Shown: positions 1-8,965 of the stretch, one piece after another | How positions within the stretch are numbered: the stretch's first letter is position 1 | Layout of the letters: every line of letters starts with the position of its first letter | Source of the DNA: Diaminobutyricimonas aerilata | GTDB taxonomy: Bacteria > Actinomycetota > Actinomycetes > Actinomycetales > Microbacteriaceae | Reading direction: 5' to 3' | Assembly (NCBI RefSeq): GCF_002797715.1 | Contig: NZ_PGFF01000001.1 | Span: 3,061,304-3,125,303, forward strand | Length of the DNA stretch: 64,000 nt | Position numbers and translations under genes: made by a program | Notes under the pieces: model-generated | Seen by the model: the letters and a program-made list of their open reading frames with translations, nothing else | Told to the model about the DNA's origin: nothing | Database searches by the model: none

Positions 1-787
1 CGAGGGTGAGCGGGCGCACCGAGTCGTCGCTCGTGACGAGCAGCGGCCAGAAGTAGTCGTTCCATGCCGTGATGAATCCGAGGATCGACAGGGTGATGAT
101 CGGCCCGGAGGTCATCGGCATGGTGATCTGGAACAGCACACGCAGCCGGCCGGCGCCGTCGATGAGCGCCGCCTCTTCGATCTCCTCGCTCAATCCGAGC
201 ATGAACTGGCGCAGGAAGAAGATGTTGAACGCCGAGAACAGCGCTCCGGGCAGGATCATGCCGGCGAAGGAGTTGAGCAGCCCGAGTTCCTTGATGAGCA
301 CGAAGTTGGGTAGCAGCGTGAGGATGCCGGGCACCATGAGGGCTGCGAGGAAGAGCGAGAACATGAGCTCGCGGCCGCGCCAGCGCAGCCGGGCGAACGC
401 GTAGGCGGCGATGAGCGAGAAGAACACGATGAGCGCCGTCGAGACGGTCGCGTAGATGATCGAGTTGAGCAGGAAGTGCCCCAGTTCGATGGACGCGCCG
501 GAGCCGCCCTCGGCGAGGGACTGCTCGGGCGTGGCGAGACCGAGCACTCGCGCGAAGGCGCCCCAGGTGAAGTCGACCGGCACGAGCGACGCGGGGTCCC
601 GCACCAGCGCGTAGTTGTTCGACAGCGCCGTGCGCAGCATCCAGTAGAACGGGAACACGGTCACCAGCAGCACGAGGCCGATGTAGAGCCAGGCGATGCC
701 GCGGCCGACGCTGAATCGGCGCAGGCTGCGTCCGCGCGGGCGTCGCGGTGCCGGGGCGGCCGGGCGGCCGAGGGCGGTCGCGGTCAT
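1..787 (-). CDS. ABC sugar transporter permease, MalG type (partial, runs off left edge)
   Basis: Inner-membrane subunit of a carbohydrate ABC importer (CUT1 family). Read leftward from the ATG at 787 it begins MTATALGRP, has a basic cytoplasmic N-terminus, a first membrane segment near residues 30-50, and a binding-protein-dependent permease core. The coupling loop EEAALIDGAG followed by RLRVLFQITMP is the EAA motif that contacts the ATPase. About 262 residues are in the window; only the last membrane segment and tail seem missing. A GAGAGGAG ribosome site precedes the start. It lies 55 bases behind the MalF-type partner, so the two are co-transcribed. No ATPase or binding protein is visible; they may lie to the left or be shared from elsewhere. 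Confidence 0.9.
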   Translation of the reverse strand, partial: MTATALGRPAAPAPRRPRGRSLRRFSVGRGIAWLYIGLVLLVTVFPFYWMLRTALSNNYALVRDPASLVPVDFTWGAFARVLGLATPEQSLAEGGSGASIELGHFLLNSIIYATVSTALIVFFSLIAAYAFARLRWRGRELMFSLFLAALMVPGILTLLPNFVLIKELGLLNSFAGMILPGALFSAFNIFFLRQFMLGLSEEIEEAALIDGAGRLRVLFQITMPMTSGPIITLSILGFITAWNDYFWPLLVTSDDSVRPLTL

Positions 788-842
788 GGTCGGCTCCTCT
801 CGAGTCCGGATGCGGTCGGGTGGTCGGCCCGGTGCGGGGCGC

Positions 843-1796
843 TCAATTGGTGTCCGATTCGCTCGCGCGCATGAGGCGCATCTGCATGAAGGTGATGACG
901 ATGAGCATCGCGAACAGGGCGAGCGACATCGTGGCGCCGTATCCGAAGTCGAACTGTCCGAACGCCTTCTCGTAGATGTACATCTGCAGCACGTTCGATG
1001 CGTTCGCGGGGCCGCCCTTGGTGGTCACGGCGACGATGTCGAACACCTGGAACGATCCGATGACGGTGAGGATGAGCACCATCGCGAGGATGGGGCGCAG
1101 CAGCGGCAAGGTCAGGCGGCGGAACATCTGGATCTCGCTCGCCCCGTCGATGCGCCCCGCCTCGTAGATCGACGGCGGGATGGTCTGGAGGCCGGCGAAG
1201 ATGATGATGGCGTTGTAGCCCATCGACTTCCACACGCTGATGAGCGCGATCGAGGGGATGGCCCAGGCCCGCGAACCGAGGAAGAGGATCGGTTCCCCGG
1301 TGATCGCCTCGATGAGCTGATTGACGATGCCGAGCTGCGCGTCGAGCATCCACGACCAGGTCGTCGCGGCGACGACGCCGGAGATGAGGAACGGCAGGAT
1401 GATGATGCCGCGCACGATCGTCGACGAGGTGAGGCGGTGCAGCACCACGGCGGTCATGAGCGAGATCGCCATGCCGATGACGACCGACAGCACCACGAAG
1501 TAGACGGTGACCGCGAGCGACGACCAGAACACCGAGTCGCCGAAGAGCCGCACGACGTTGTCGAGGCCGGTCCAGGTCGGCGGCGTGAGCACCCGGAAGT
1601 CGGTGAAGCTGAGGTAGATGCCGCGTACGGTCGGATAGGCGGCGAAGACGAGGAATCCGACGAGGGCGGGAGTGATGAGGATCCAGGCGAGCCGTGCGTC
1701 GCCGCGGTGCGCCGGCGCGTGGGCGTTGATCGCGCCCGAGCGGCGTCGCCTCCCCTCGAGCGTGCGGGGTGCCCGTCGTGTCGCTGTCATCGCCAT
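843..1796 (-). CDS. ABC sugar transporter permease, MalF type
   Basis: Permease partner of the gene downstream; the pair forms the membrane channel of a CUT1 sugar importer. The 317-residue protein starts MAMTATRRAP, has an arginine-rich N-terminus, six predicted membrane helices and the EAA loop (EAGRIDGAS, then RRLTLPLLRP). The ATG at 1796 is preferred over upstream starts because it gives the usual length and has an AGGAA site in front. The frame stays open upstream to 1913, but that part covers the promoter. It is divergent from an alpha-galactosidase, which suggests an alpha-galactoside (raffinose/melibiose-like) cargo. That substrate is inferred from context only. Confidence 0.9.
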   Translation of the reverse strand: MAMTATRRAPRTLEGRRRRSGAINAHAPAHRGDARLAWILITPALVGFLVFAAYPTVRGIYLSFTDFRVLTPPTWTGLDNVVRLFGDSVFWSSLAVTVYFVVLSVVIGMAISLMTAVVLHRLTSSTIVRGIIILPFLISGVVAATTWSWMLDAQLGIVNQLIEAITGEPILFLGSRAWAIPSIALISVWKSMGYNAIIIFAGLQTIPPSIYEAGRIDGASEIQMFRRLTLPLLRPILAMVLILTVIGSFQVFDIVAVTTKGGPANASNVLQMYIYEKAFGQFDFGYGATMSLALFAMLIVITFMQMRLMRASESDTN

Positions 1797-1836
1797 CGAT
1801 TTCGCCGTTCCTGCCGTCGGAGGTGCTTCCCCCGAG

Positions 1837-1876
1837 TTGCGTGGCGAGCATATGCAGGGATAATTGATGCTGTCAA
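1837..1876. promoter_or_regulatory. overlapping divergent promoters for permease operon and alpha-galactosidase
   Basis: Rightward: TTGCGT (1837-1842), 16-base spacer, GATAAT (1859-1864). Leftward: TTGACA (read from 1876-1871), 18-base spacer, TATGCT (1852-1847). The rightward -10 box and leftward -35 box sit in one inverted repeat, TTGA-N5-TCAA (1864-1876), a possible operator that would close both promoters at once. No regulator gene for it is in the window. Confidence 0.5.
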
Positions 1877-1899
1877 ATAATTCGATGACGAAGGACTCC

Positions 1900-4080
1900 A
1901 TGCCGCACGACACTCCGCCCGCCGTTCACCTCCGTGCCGCGGGCGTGTCCCTCGTCCTCGACCTCGGCCGCGACGTGCCGACGGTGCTGCACTGGGGCCC
2001 GGATCTCGGGGCTCTTCCCGCCACCGCCCTGAGCGCGCTCGTCGCCACCTCGGCGACCGCTCTGCTGCACAACTCGCCCGACGTGCCGCGCGTGTTCTCG
2101 CTCCTCCCGGGCGAGTTCGAGAACTGGTCGGGCACCCCTGCGCTGACGGGTCACCGGGCTGGGGAGGCGCTCACCCCGCGGTGGCGCCGCACCTCCGTCG
2201 AGGTGCAGGCGGACGGCGGCGCGGGAGGTTCCGTGGCGCTCGGTCTCGACGATCCCGCGTCCGGCCTCGCGCTCGAACTCGTGGTGACCCTCGGCGCCGA
2301 GGGCCTGGTGCGCATCCGGCAGTCGTTCCGATCCACGGCACCTGTCGACGCCGCCGACCTCGACCTCGCCTCCGTCGTGACGCTGCTGCCCGTGCCGTCC
2401 CGCGGGCAGGAAGTGCTCGATTTCACCGGCAAGTGGAGTCGCGAGCGTCAGCCGCAGCGCACGCCGCTCGTCGACGGCACCCACGCGCGACGGGTGCGGC
2501 GTGGCAAGCCCGGGGTCGACTCCCCGTACCTGCTGGCCGTCGGCACACCGGCGTTCGGAGCACGCACCGGCGAGGTGTGGGCAGCGCACGTGGCGTGGAG
2601 CGGTGACGCCGAGTGGCTCGTCGAGCGGTTGCCCGAAGGCGCGGGCGCGTTCTCCGCGGCGCTCGGCGGCGGCGAACTGCTGCGCGCCGGCGAGGTGCGC
2701 CTCGCCGCCGGCGAGCGGTACGAGTCCCCCGAGGTCGTCTACGCGTACTCGAGCACCGGCCTCGACGGCATCGCCGATCGCTTCCATGCCGCGCTGCGGG
2801 CGGATCGCCGCCGACCCGGCGCACAGCCCCTCGTACTCAACACGTGGGAGGCCGTGTACTTCGACCACGACCTCGCCCGTCTCACCGAGCTCGTCGATCG
2901 CGCCGCTTCCGTCGGGGTCGAGCGGATCGTGCTCGACGACGGCTGGTTCCGCGGACGCCGCGACGACCACGCCGGGCTCGGCGACTGGCAGGTGGATGCG
3001 GGCGTATGGCCGGAGGGACTCGACCCGTTCGTGGAACGCGTCCGGGCGCACGGCATGCAGTTCGGCCTGTGGTTCGAGCCGGAGATGATCAACCTCGATT
3101 CCGAGCTGGCACGCCGACACCCCGAGTGGATCCTCGGCCCGACCGCGGGGCTCGCCGCGCCGTCGCGTCACCAGTACGTGCTCGACATCGCACATCCTGA
3201 AGCGTTCGAGTACCTGTACGACAGCATCGCCGAGCTCGTCGAGCGACACCGCATCGACTTCCTCAAGTGGGACCACAACCGCGATCTCGCCGAGGCTGTG
3301 CGCCGCACCGCCGGAGGGCGAGCGGGGGTGCACGAGCAGACGCTCGCGCTGTACGCCCTGCTCGACCGGTTGCGCGAGCGGTTTCCTACGCTCGAGATCG
3401 AGTCGTGCGCGTCGGGCGGGGGACGCGTCGACCTCGGTGTGCTCGCCCGCACCGACCGGGTGTGGACCTCGGACTGCAACGACCCCATCGAGCGGCAGCG
3501 CATCCAGCGCTGGTCGGAACTGCTGTTGCCGCCCGAGCTCCTCGGCTCGCATGTCGGCGCGGCACGTTCGCACACCACGAACCGGATGAGCGACCTCTCG
3601 TTCCGCCTCGCGACGACCCTGTTCGCCTCTGCCGGAATCGAGTGGGACATCACCACCTGCAGCGCCGACGAACTCGACCGGTTGCGCGCCTGGGCCGATC
3701 TGTACAAGGAGGTGCGCGAGCTCGTCGCAACGGGCCGCCGTGTGCACGCGGACCTCGCCGACGACCAGACGCTGCTGCACGGCTCCGTCGCGGCCGACGG
3801 CTCGCGCGCGCTGTACGCGTGGGCACGGCTCGACACCTCGCCGGCGGGACAGGCGGGCCGGGTGCCGTTCCCCGGGCTCGACCGCGGACGCGACTACCGG
3901 ATGCGCGTGCGGCGCGAGCTCGGCGACGTGTCACTGCACCAGGGCGCCGGACCGGAGTGGCTCGAGAGCGCCGACGCCGACGGCGTGGTGCTGCCCGGCG
4001 TCGTGCTCGGTGAGGTCGGCGTGCCGCTTCCGACGCTCAACGCCGGTCAGGCGCTCGTGTTCGACCTCGTCGCCGTCTAG
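1900..4080 (+). CDS. GH36 alpha-galactosidase
   Basis: Hydrolyses terminal alpha-1,6-galactose from raffinose-family sugars or galactomannan. The 726-residue protein has the GH36 beta-sandwich N-terminal half and a (beta/alpha)8 catalytic half. The nucleophile is D458 in LKWDHNRD and the acid/base is D525 in WTSDCND; the DDGWF and WFEPEMIN motifs are also present. The length is normal for the family. The ATG at 1900 is chosen because GAAGGA ends four bases before it; an open TTG at 1864 lies inside the promoter. There is no signal peptide, so the enzyme is cytoplasmic and acts on imported sugars, which fits the divergent permeases. Confidence 0.93.
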   Translation: MPHDTPPAVHLRAAGVSLVLDLGRDVPTVLHWGPDLGALPATALSALVATSATALLHNSPDVPRVFSLLPGEFENWSGTPALTGHRAGEALTPRWRRTSVEVQADGGAGGSVALGLDDPASGLALELVVTLGAEGLVRIRQSFRSTAPVDAADLDLASVVTLLPVPSRGQEVLDFTGKWSRERQPQRTPLVDGTHARRVRRGKPGVDSPYLLAVGTPAFGARTGEVWAAHVAWSGDAEWLVERLPEGAGAFSAALGGGELLRAGEVRLAAGERYESPEVVYAYSSTGLDGIADRFHAALRADRRRPGAQPLVLNTWEAVYFDHDLARLTELVDRAASVGVERIVLDDGWFRGRRDDHAGLGDWQVDAGVWPEGLDPFVERVRAHGMQFGLWFEPEMINLDSELARRHPEWILGPTAGLAAPSRHQYVLDIAHPEAFEYLYDSIAELVERHRIDFLKWDHNRDLAEAVRRTAGGRAGVHEQTLALYALLDRLRERFPTLEIESCASGGGRVDLGVLARTDRVWTSDCNDPIERQRIQRWSELLLPPELLGSHVGAARSHTTNRMSDLSFRLATTLFASAGIEWDITTCSADELDRLRAWADLYKEVRELVATGRRVHADLADDQTLLHGSVAADGSRALYAWARLDTSPAGQAGRVPFPGLDRGRDYRMRVRRELGDVSLHQGAGPEWLESADADGVVLPGVVLGEVGVPLPTLNAGQALVFDLVAV

Positions 4081-4093
4081 CGGCCGCACAACG

Positions 4094-4236
4094 GTTCCCT
4101 TCGACGAGCTCAGGGAACGCACACGCCCGCTGAGCCCGTCGAGCGTGCCCTTTGGCGACGCGATCGAGCCGATTTCGGCCCGGATGTGTCGCGAACGGGC
4201 ACGCTCGACGGTCCCTTCGACAGGCTCAGGGAACGG
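4094..4236. repeat. intergenic palindrome cluster
   Basis: Three nested repeats follow the alpha-galactosidase stop. Two short palindromes have GTTCCCT...AGGGAAC or TCCCT...AGGGA arms around a TTCGACNRGCTC core (4094-4118 and 4212-4232). Between them lies a 13-base perfect inverted repeat, GTCGAGCGTGCCC (4138-4150) with its complement at 4197-4209. The right arm shares the 20-mer GTCGCGAACGGGCACGCTCG with an element near 24.3 kb. It may end transcription from both sides, but there is no T-tract. Confidence 0.75.
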
Positions 4237-4258
4237 ATCGGGCACACGGAGCGCGGGC

Positions 4259-5353
4259 TCAGGAGCTGAGCCGGGTCCACTCCTCGTACGGGGTGAAGGG
4301 CACCAGCGGCGGGCGTTCGGCCGTCGTCGTCAGGTCGAGACGGCGACCCTCCCGCGCCGAGGCGAGCAGTGCCGTCATGACCTCGAGCACGTGCAGGGCG
4401 ACCTCGCCGCTCGCGCGGCTTCCGCGGCCCGTGACGTGGTCGAGCAGGCCGATGCCGCGGCCCGCGTTCTCGTAGCCCGCGCGTTCCTGCACGGGCGACC
4501 ATCCGGCGTCGCCGATGCGGCGCATCCGCACCTCCCCGTCGAACATGTTCGGGTCGGGCAGCGACAAGGACGCCGTCTCGCCGTGGATCTCGAGCGGCGC
4601 CGCGCCGCTGTCGACGGCGTCGAAGCTGAAGGTCACCGTCGACAGCGCGCCGCCGACGTGCTCGAGCACGCCGGTCACGTGGGTGTCGACCTCCACCGGG
4701 ATCTGCTCGCCGGCGCGCGGTCCGGAGGCGATGCGCCGCACCTCCTTCGGCCGCGACGACGCGCCGGAGACGCGGGCCACCGGTCCGAGCAGGTGCACGA
4801 GCGACGTGAGGTAGTACGGCCCCATGTCGAGCAGCGGACCGCCGCCGTCCCGGTAGTAGAAGTCGGGGTGCGGATGCCACGACTCGTGCCCGGGCGAGAC
4901 CCACGACGCGGTCGCGGCGACGGGGCGGCCGATGCCTCCCCCGTCGACCACGGCGCGAGCGGTCTGGATGCCCGTGCCGAGCACCGTGTCGGGCGCGCAT
5001 CCGACCCACGCCGACCCGGTCGCATCCATGACGGTGCGGGCCGCGTCGAGCGTGGCCGCGAGCGGCTTCTCGCCGTACACGTCCTTGCCGTGGCTCAACG
5101 CCGCGAGGGCGACCTCGGCGTGGGCCGCCGGGATGGTGAGGTTGAGCACGGTCTGCACCGACGGGTCGGCGACGAGTTCCTCGACGGTGAGCGCCCGGCA
5201 TCCGGGGAACCGGTCGGCGACCTCCGCCGCGCGCGCCATGTCGAGGTCGGCCGTCGCGGCGATGCGCACCGCCGGGTGCGACCCGAGGGTCTTCAGGTAC
5301 TGCGCGGAGATGACCCCGAGCCCGACTATGCCGATTCCGTGCGGCTCGCCCAC
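4259..5353 (-). CDS. Gfo/Idh/MocA family oxidoreductase
   Basis: NAD(P)-dependent sugar or polyol dehydrogenase of 364 residues. The N-terminal Rossmann fold begins GIGIVGLGVIS, and the active-site lysine motif is GEKPLA. The C-terminal alpha/beta domain includes HPHPDFYYRDGGGPLLDMGPYY, whose GGG..LDMG part is typical of the family. The GTG at 5353 is chosen because it sits directly before the Rossmann fold and overlaps the end of the ThuA-like gene by 28 bases, with a GGGGG stretch ahead. It is the last gene of a coupled trio. Substrate unknown; the context suggests oxidation or epimerisation of a sugar. Confidence 0.88.
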   Translation of the reverse strand: MGEPHGIGIVGLGVISAQYLKTLGSHPAVRIAATADLDMARAAEVADRFPGCRALTVEELVADPSVQTVLNLTIPAAHAEVALAALSHGKDVYGEKPLAATLDAARTVMDATGSAWVGCAPDTVLGTGIQTARAVVDGGGIGRPVAATASWVSPGHESWHPHPDFYYRDGGGPLLDMGPYYLTSLVHLLGPVARVSGASSRPKEVRRIASGPRAGEQIPVEVDTHVTGVLEHVGGALSTVTFSFDAVDSGAAPLEIHGETASLSLPDPNMFDGEVRMRRIGDAGWSPVQERAGYENAGRGIGLLDHVTGRGSRASGEVALHVLEVMTALLASAREGRRLDLTTTAERPPLVPFTPYEEWTRLSS

Positions 5354-6033
5354 AGCATCCCCCGTTCGATGATCGTGCGTACGTTGGCGTCGCGGAGCAC
5401 GTCTGGGCTGTGCCCGGGCGTTGCGACGAAGATGCGGCCGCGGCCCCACTCGCGCGTCCAGACGGCGGGCGACGTGATCGGACGGTGCCACGGGTGGTAC
5501 GGCTGCACGGGGTGCGTCGTCGTCGCGAGCACGTCGTTGAGGTCGTCGGCGAGCACCCAGTACTGCTCGGTGTGCAGCGTGAAGTCGTCGAGTCCGGCGA
5601 GGATCTCGTGGGCGCGTCCCAGTTCGGTGAGCTCGACCGTGTAGTCGAGGAAGTTGTCCGCCTCGCCGCCCGCCCGCTCATCCGGATGCTTGGCCGGATG
5701 GGTCGCGAACTGCCCGCCGATGAGCTGCAGGTAGTCGGAGCTGTTGCGGTACGAGTCGGCGATACCGCCGTGCCATCCGGCGAGCCCGGTGCCATTCTCG
5801 ACCGCGGTGCGCAACCCGGTGAGGGCCTCGCCGGAGATCTCCGACATCGTGACGCTCTGCACGATGAGGTCGGTGCGCGCCATGAGGTCCGGGTCGGCGT
5901 AGACCGCGTTGCTCTCCTCCACCCGCACCTCGAACCCGTTCTCGCGCAGGAAGGGGATGAACAGCTCGGTGGCCTCGACGGGACTGTGCCCCTCCCAGCC
6001 GCCTCGCACGACGAGGGCGTGGCGCATGGTCAT
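5326..6033 (-). CDS. ThuA-like domain protein (trehalose-utilisation family)
   Basis: A 235-residue cytoplasmic protein with the class I amidotransferase-like fold of ThuA. Recognisable parts are the first strand (HALVVRGGWEGHSP), GLAGWHGGIADSY and the GGQFATHP segment. ThuA proteins of rhizobia act in keto-disaccharide catabolism beside Gfo/Idh dehydrogenases, the same arrangement as here. The ATG at 6033 overlaps the previous stop (ATGA) behind a GAAGGAG site, so translation is coupled. The exact reaction of this family is not established, and I do not assign one. Confidence 0.85.
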   Translation of the reverse strand: MTMRHALVVRGGWEGHSPVEATELFIPFLRENGFEVRVEESNAVYADPDLMARTDLIVQSVTMSEISGEALTGLRTAVENGTGLAGWHGGIADSYRNSSDYLQLIGGQFATHPAKHPDERAGGEADNFLDYTVELTELGRAHEILAGLDDFTLHTEQYWVLADDLNDVLATTTHPVQPYHPWHRPITSPAVWTREWGRGRIFVATPGHSPDVLRDANVRTIIERGMLWASRTESA

Positions 6034-7217
6034 CGCGGGTCTCCTTCCACCGGGATGTACCGGCTCTGTTCGGCGGCGCTGCGGTCGACGGCGTCGAGCA
6101 CGCGCTGCACCTGCGTCGCCTCGGCGAAGGTCGGATGCACGGTGCCGCCGTCGACCACGGCGCGCACGAAGTCCACCACCTGGTGGGAGAACAGGTGCTC
6201 ATAGCCGAGCCCGTGGCCGGCCGGCCACCAGGCGTCCGCGTACGGATGCTCGGGCTCGGTCACCTCGATGCGACGGAAGCCCTGCTCGCCGGCGGGCAGG
6301 GTCGCGTCGTAGAAGCGCAGCCCGTTCATGTCGGCGAAGTCGAACGAGATCGCGCCGCGGTCGCCGTTGATCTCGATCCGGTTCGAGTTGCGGTGCCCGG
6401 TCGCCATGCGGGTCGCCTCGAAGACGCCGAGAGCACCGTCGGCGAAGGTGGCCGTGAACGCGGCCGCGTCGTCCACGGTGACCTCCTGGCGGGGCGCGTC
6501 GGCGCTGCCGCGACCGCCCAGTCCCACGCGCTCGTCGAGGTGGGGACGGCTGGGAACGAAGGTGCGCAGCATCGCCGAGACCCCGGTGATGTCGGATCCG
6601 GTCAGCCACTGGGCGGTGTCGATGCTGTGCGCGCCGATGTCGCCGAGCGCCCCGGAGCCGGCTCGCGTGCGGTCGAGACGCCAGGTGAACGGGGCGTCGG
6701 GGTCGCTCAGCCAGTCCTGCAGGTACTGCGCGCGCACGTGGCGGACCTCGCCGACCCGCCCCTGCTCGATCAGACGCCGGGCGAGCGACAGCGCCGGGGT
6801 GCGACGGTAGCTGAAACCGCACATGCTCACGACGCCGCGGGTAGCCGCGCTCTCTGCTTCGGCGGCCATCCGTTCGGCGTCGGCCAGGTCGTTCGCGAGC
6901 GGCTTCTCGCACAGCACGTGCTTGCCGGCGGCGAGCGCCGCGAGGGCGATCTCGACGTGCGTGTCACCCGGGGTGCAGATGTCGACGATGTCGATGTCGT
7001 CGCGGGTGACCGCCGACCGCCAGTCGTCCGTCGACTCCGGGACCCCGAACGCGGCGGCCGCGGTGACGGCCCGGGACGCGTCGCTGCCCGCGAGCAGCGC
7101 GGCCTCGACGCCGCGCGGCAGGTCGAAGAAGCGTGGTGCGGTGCGCCAGGCGTGGGCGTGCATCCGCCCCATGAATCCGGTTCCGATGATGGCCACTCGC
7201 AACGGTGCTGTCGTCAT
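6030..7217 (-). CDS. Gfo/Idh/MocA family oxidoreductase (first of the trio)
   Basis: A 395-residue NAD(P)-dependent dehydrogenase. It starts MTTAPLRVAIIGTGFMGRMH (dinucleotide-binding GxGxxG) and carries the CEKPLAN motif with the catalytic lysine. The C-terminal half has DIGAHSIDTAQWL, the conserved histidine helix. The start at 7217 is supported by GAAGAGG just upstream. It shares little sequence with the third gene of the operon, so the two probably act on successive intermediates. A LacI-type regulator is transcribed away from it 91 bases upstream. Confidence 0.9.
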   Translation of the reverse strand: MTTAPLRVAIIGTGFMGRMHAHAWRTAPRFFDLPRGVEAALLAGSDASRAVTAAAAFGVPESTDDWRSAVTRDDIDIVDICTPGDTHVEIALAALAAGKHVLCEKPLANDLADAERMAAEAESAATRGVVSMCGFSYRRTPALSLARRLIEQGRVGEVRHVRAQYLQDWLSDPDAPFTWRLDRTRAGSGALGDIGAHSIDTAQWLTGSDITGVSAMLRTFVPSRPHLDERVGLGGRGSADAPRQEVTVDDAAAFTATFADGALGVFEATRMATGHRNSNRIEINGDRGAISFDFADMNGLRFYDATLPAGEQGFRRIEVTEPEHPYADAWWPAGHGLGYEHLFSHQVVDFVRAVVDGGTVHPTFAEATQVQRVLDAVDRSAAEQSRYIPVEGDPR

Positions 7218-7292
7218 CGACCTCTTCCCCTCCGCGTCGACGGGTGCTGAACGCATCAACGATGCCATCGCGACTCGCGATCCGACGGCGAG

Positions 7293-7300
7293 TTGCGCAA
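7293..7300. promoter_or_regulatory. candidate LacI-family operator TTGCGCAA
   Basis: A perfect 8-base palindrome, TTGCGCAA, lies nine bases before the LacI-type gene and between it and the divergent dehydrogenase operon. LacI regulators bind palindromes with a central CG, so this is the likely site for autoregulation and operon control. Confidence 0.5.
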
Positions 7301-7308
7301 AATGGAGG

Positions 7309-8334
7309 ATGCCCGTCGCCGCTCGTTCCACCCTCGCCCTCGTCGCGCAGACCGCCGGGGTGAGCGTGTCGACGGCGTCGCGCGCGCTGCGCGGACTGGG
7401 CGAGATGTCGGCCGAGACCCGCGCCCGCGTGCTGCGGACCGCCGAAGGCCTCGGCTACCCGGCGGCCGGTCGGCGGCTCGGCCGCCCACGCCGCAGCGCT
7501 TCGCTCAGCATCGACCTCGTGCTCGGTAGCTACCACGACCCGTACACCGAGGAGGTGACCGCCGGTGCTCGCACGGCGGCCACCGCGCTCGGCTACGACC
7601 TCGTGCTCACCGCGGAACGCGACGATCCCGACGACGACTGGCCGGTGCGGGTGCGGGCGCGCGGCACGGCCGGTGTCATCCTCGGCGTGATCGTGCCGAC
7701 GAGCACCCAGCTGGCCGTGATGCGCGCGGCGGGCATCCCCGTCGTGCTGCTGGATCCGCCCTCCGAACGGTTGCCAGAGCTGCCGAGTGTGCGCACGACC
7801 GACCGGGCGGGCGGCGCGGCCGCGGCCCGGCACCTCGTCGAACGCGGCGCCCGGCGCTTCATCGTGATCGGCGGCACGCCGTCGTACCGCTACGGCCGCG
7901 CTCGCGTCGACGGCTTCACGACGGCCCTCGCCGAGGCGCTCCCCGGCGCGCCGGTCGTGCACACGAGCGCGCAGTGGGGAGCCGCGGATGCCCGACGCGC
8001 CTGCGCCGGTGCTCTTGCGGAACTCGACGGCGACGGCCCGATCGGGCTGTTCGCGTGCTCGGACGAGATGGCGGCCGGCGCCTATCGGGCGATCGCCGCC
8101 GCGGGACTGTCGGTTCCCCGCGATGTGCTCGTCGTCGGTTTCGACGACGTGCGCGCGGCACGCTGGCTGCATCCGCCGCTGACGACGATCCGGCAGCCGA
8201 TCCGCGAGATGGCCGCCGCTGCGGTGCATGCCCTCGCGTCGACCGCAGCCGGAACGCCGCCCCCGAGCACGCCGGTCGAGCTGCCGACGGAGCTCATCGT
8301 GCGGGGCTCGACCCGGCTCGATCGGGGCGACTGA
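7309..8334 (+). CDS. LacI family transcriptional regulator
   Basis: Sugar-responsive DNA-binding regulator of 341 residues. The N-terminal helix-turn-helix reads TLALVAQTAGVSVSTASRAL, followed by a hinge (GLGYPAAGRRL) and a periplasmic-binding-protein-like effector domain (IDLVLGSYHDPYTEE to the C-terminus, with VVGFDDVRAARWL and PPLTTIRQP). The ATG at 7309 gives the usual N-terminus for the family; GGAGG abuts it directly, so the exact start is somewhat uncertain. It is divergent from the dehydrogenase/ThuA operon and probably represses it through the TTGCGCAA site. Confidence 0.9.
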   Translation: MPVAARSTLALVAQTAGVSVSTASRALRGLGEMSAETRARVLRTAEGLGYPAAGRRLGRPRRSASLSIDLVLGSYHDPYTEEVTAGARTAATALGYDLVLTAERDDPDDDWPVRVRARGTAGVILGVIVPTSTQLAVMRAAGIPVVLLDPPSERLPELPSVRTTDRAGGAAAARHLVERGARRFIVIGGTPSYRYGRARVDGFTTALAEALPGAPVVHTSAQWGAADARRACAGALAELDGDGPIGLFACSDEMAAGAYRAIAAAGLSVPRDVLVVGFDDVRAARWLHPPLTTIRQPIREMAAAAVHALASTAAGTPPPSTPVELPTELIVRGSTRLDRGD

Positions 8335-8355
8335 ACGTCGCGGGCACGCCTCGGT

Positions 8356-8904
8356 TCAGCGGGTGCGGTACCGCGTGGCGACGACGCCGTTGCCGAACCG
8401 TCGCTCCTCGACGAGCGAGAGCTCGAGTCGCACACCGTCGGGGAGCGCCCGCAGCCCGCCACCGACGAGGATCGGGCACGTGATGAAGTAGTACTCGTCG
8501 ACGAGACCGGCGCGGATGGCCGTGGCCGCGAGGGTGGGACCGCCGATGGTGAGCGGGTCGGTCGCCTCGTCCTTCAACCGACGGAGGGTCGGGACGTCGA
8601 GGGTGCGCAGCAGGGTGGTGCGCCTGGTCTCGACGGCGTCGAGGGTCGACGACACGACGACCTTCTCGCGCGCCCGCCATGCCCGCGCCCATGCCGCTTC
8701 CTCCGCGGTGTCCCCGTCGAAGGCCTCCCAGACCTTCATGGTCTCGTAGAGCCGGCGACCGTAGATCTCGGTGCCGGTGCCCGCCGCGAGTTCGTTGACG
8801 TAGTCGAACACCTCGGCGTCCGGCGCGCTCCAGTCGAAGTCGCCATGCTCGTCGGCGATGTACCCGTCGAGTGAACCGATCACCCCGTAGACGAGGTCGG
8901 CCAT
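8356..8904 (-). CDS. RibD C-terminal / dihydrofolate reductase-like protein
   Basis: A 182-residue reductase-fold protein like YyaP/YwjB. It opens LVYGVIGSLDGYIAD, has EIYGRRLYETM and the KVVVSSTL strand, and the NADPH-loop segment DPLTIGGPTLAATAI. The family uses NADPH, but true substrates are mostly unknown, and this is not the housekeeping dihydrofolate reductase. It stands alone, convergent with the LacI gene. Two GTNCAC half-sites nine bases apart upstream (GTCCAC-AAA-GTACAC, about 8932-8946) could bind a winged-helix regulator. Confidence 0.85.
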   Translation of the reverse strand: MADLVYGVIGSLDGYIADEHGDFDWSAPDAEVFDYVNELAAGTGTEIYGRRLYETMKVWEAFDGDTAEEAAWARAWRAREKVVVSSTLDAVETRRTTLLRTLDVPTLRRLKDEATDPLTIGGPTLAATAIRAGLVDEYYFITCPILVGGGLRALPDGVRLELSLVEERRFGNGVVATRYRTR

Positions 8905-8965
8905 CAGAGAATCTCACGCGTCGTCGACATGTCCACAAAGTACACATCCGAAGGTGCGCGGTCGA

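Noticed and set aside
1873-3780. Long frame antisense to the alpha-galactosidase
   Set aside because: Composition-driven shadow of a clearly real gene with intact catalytic motifs on the other strand.
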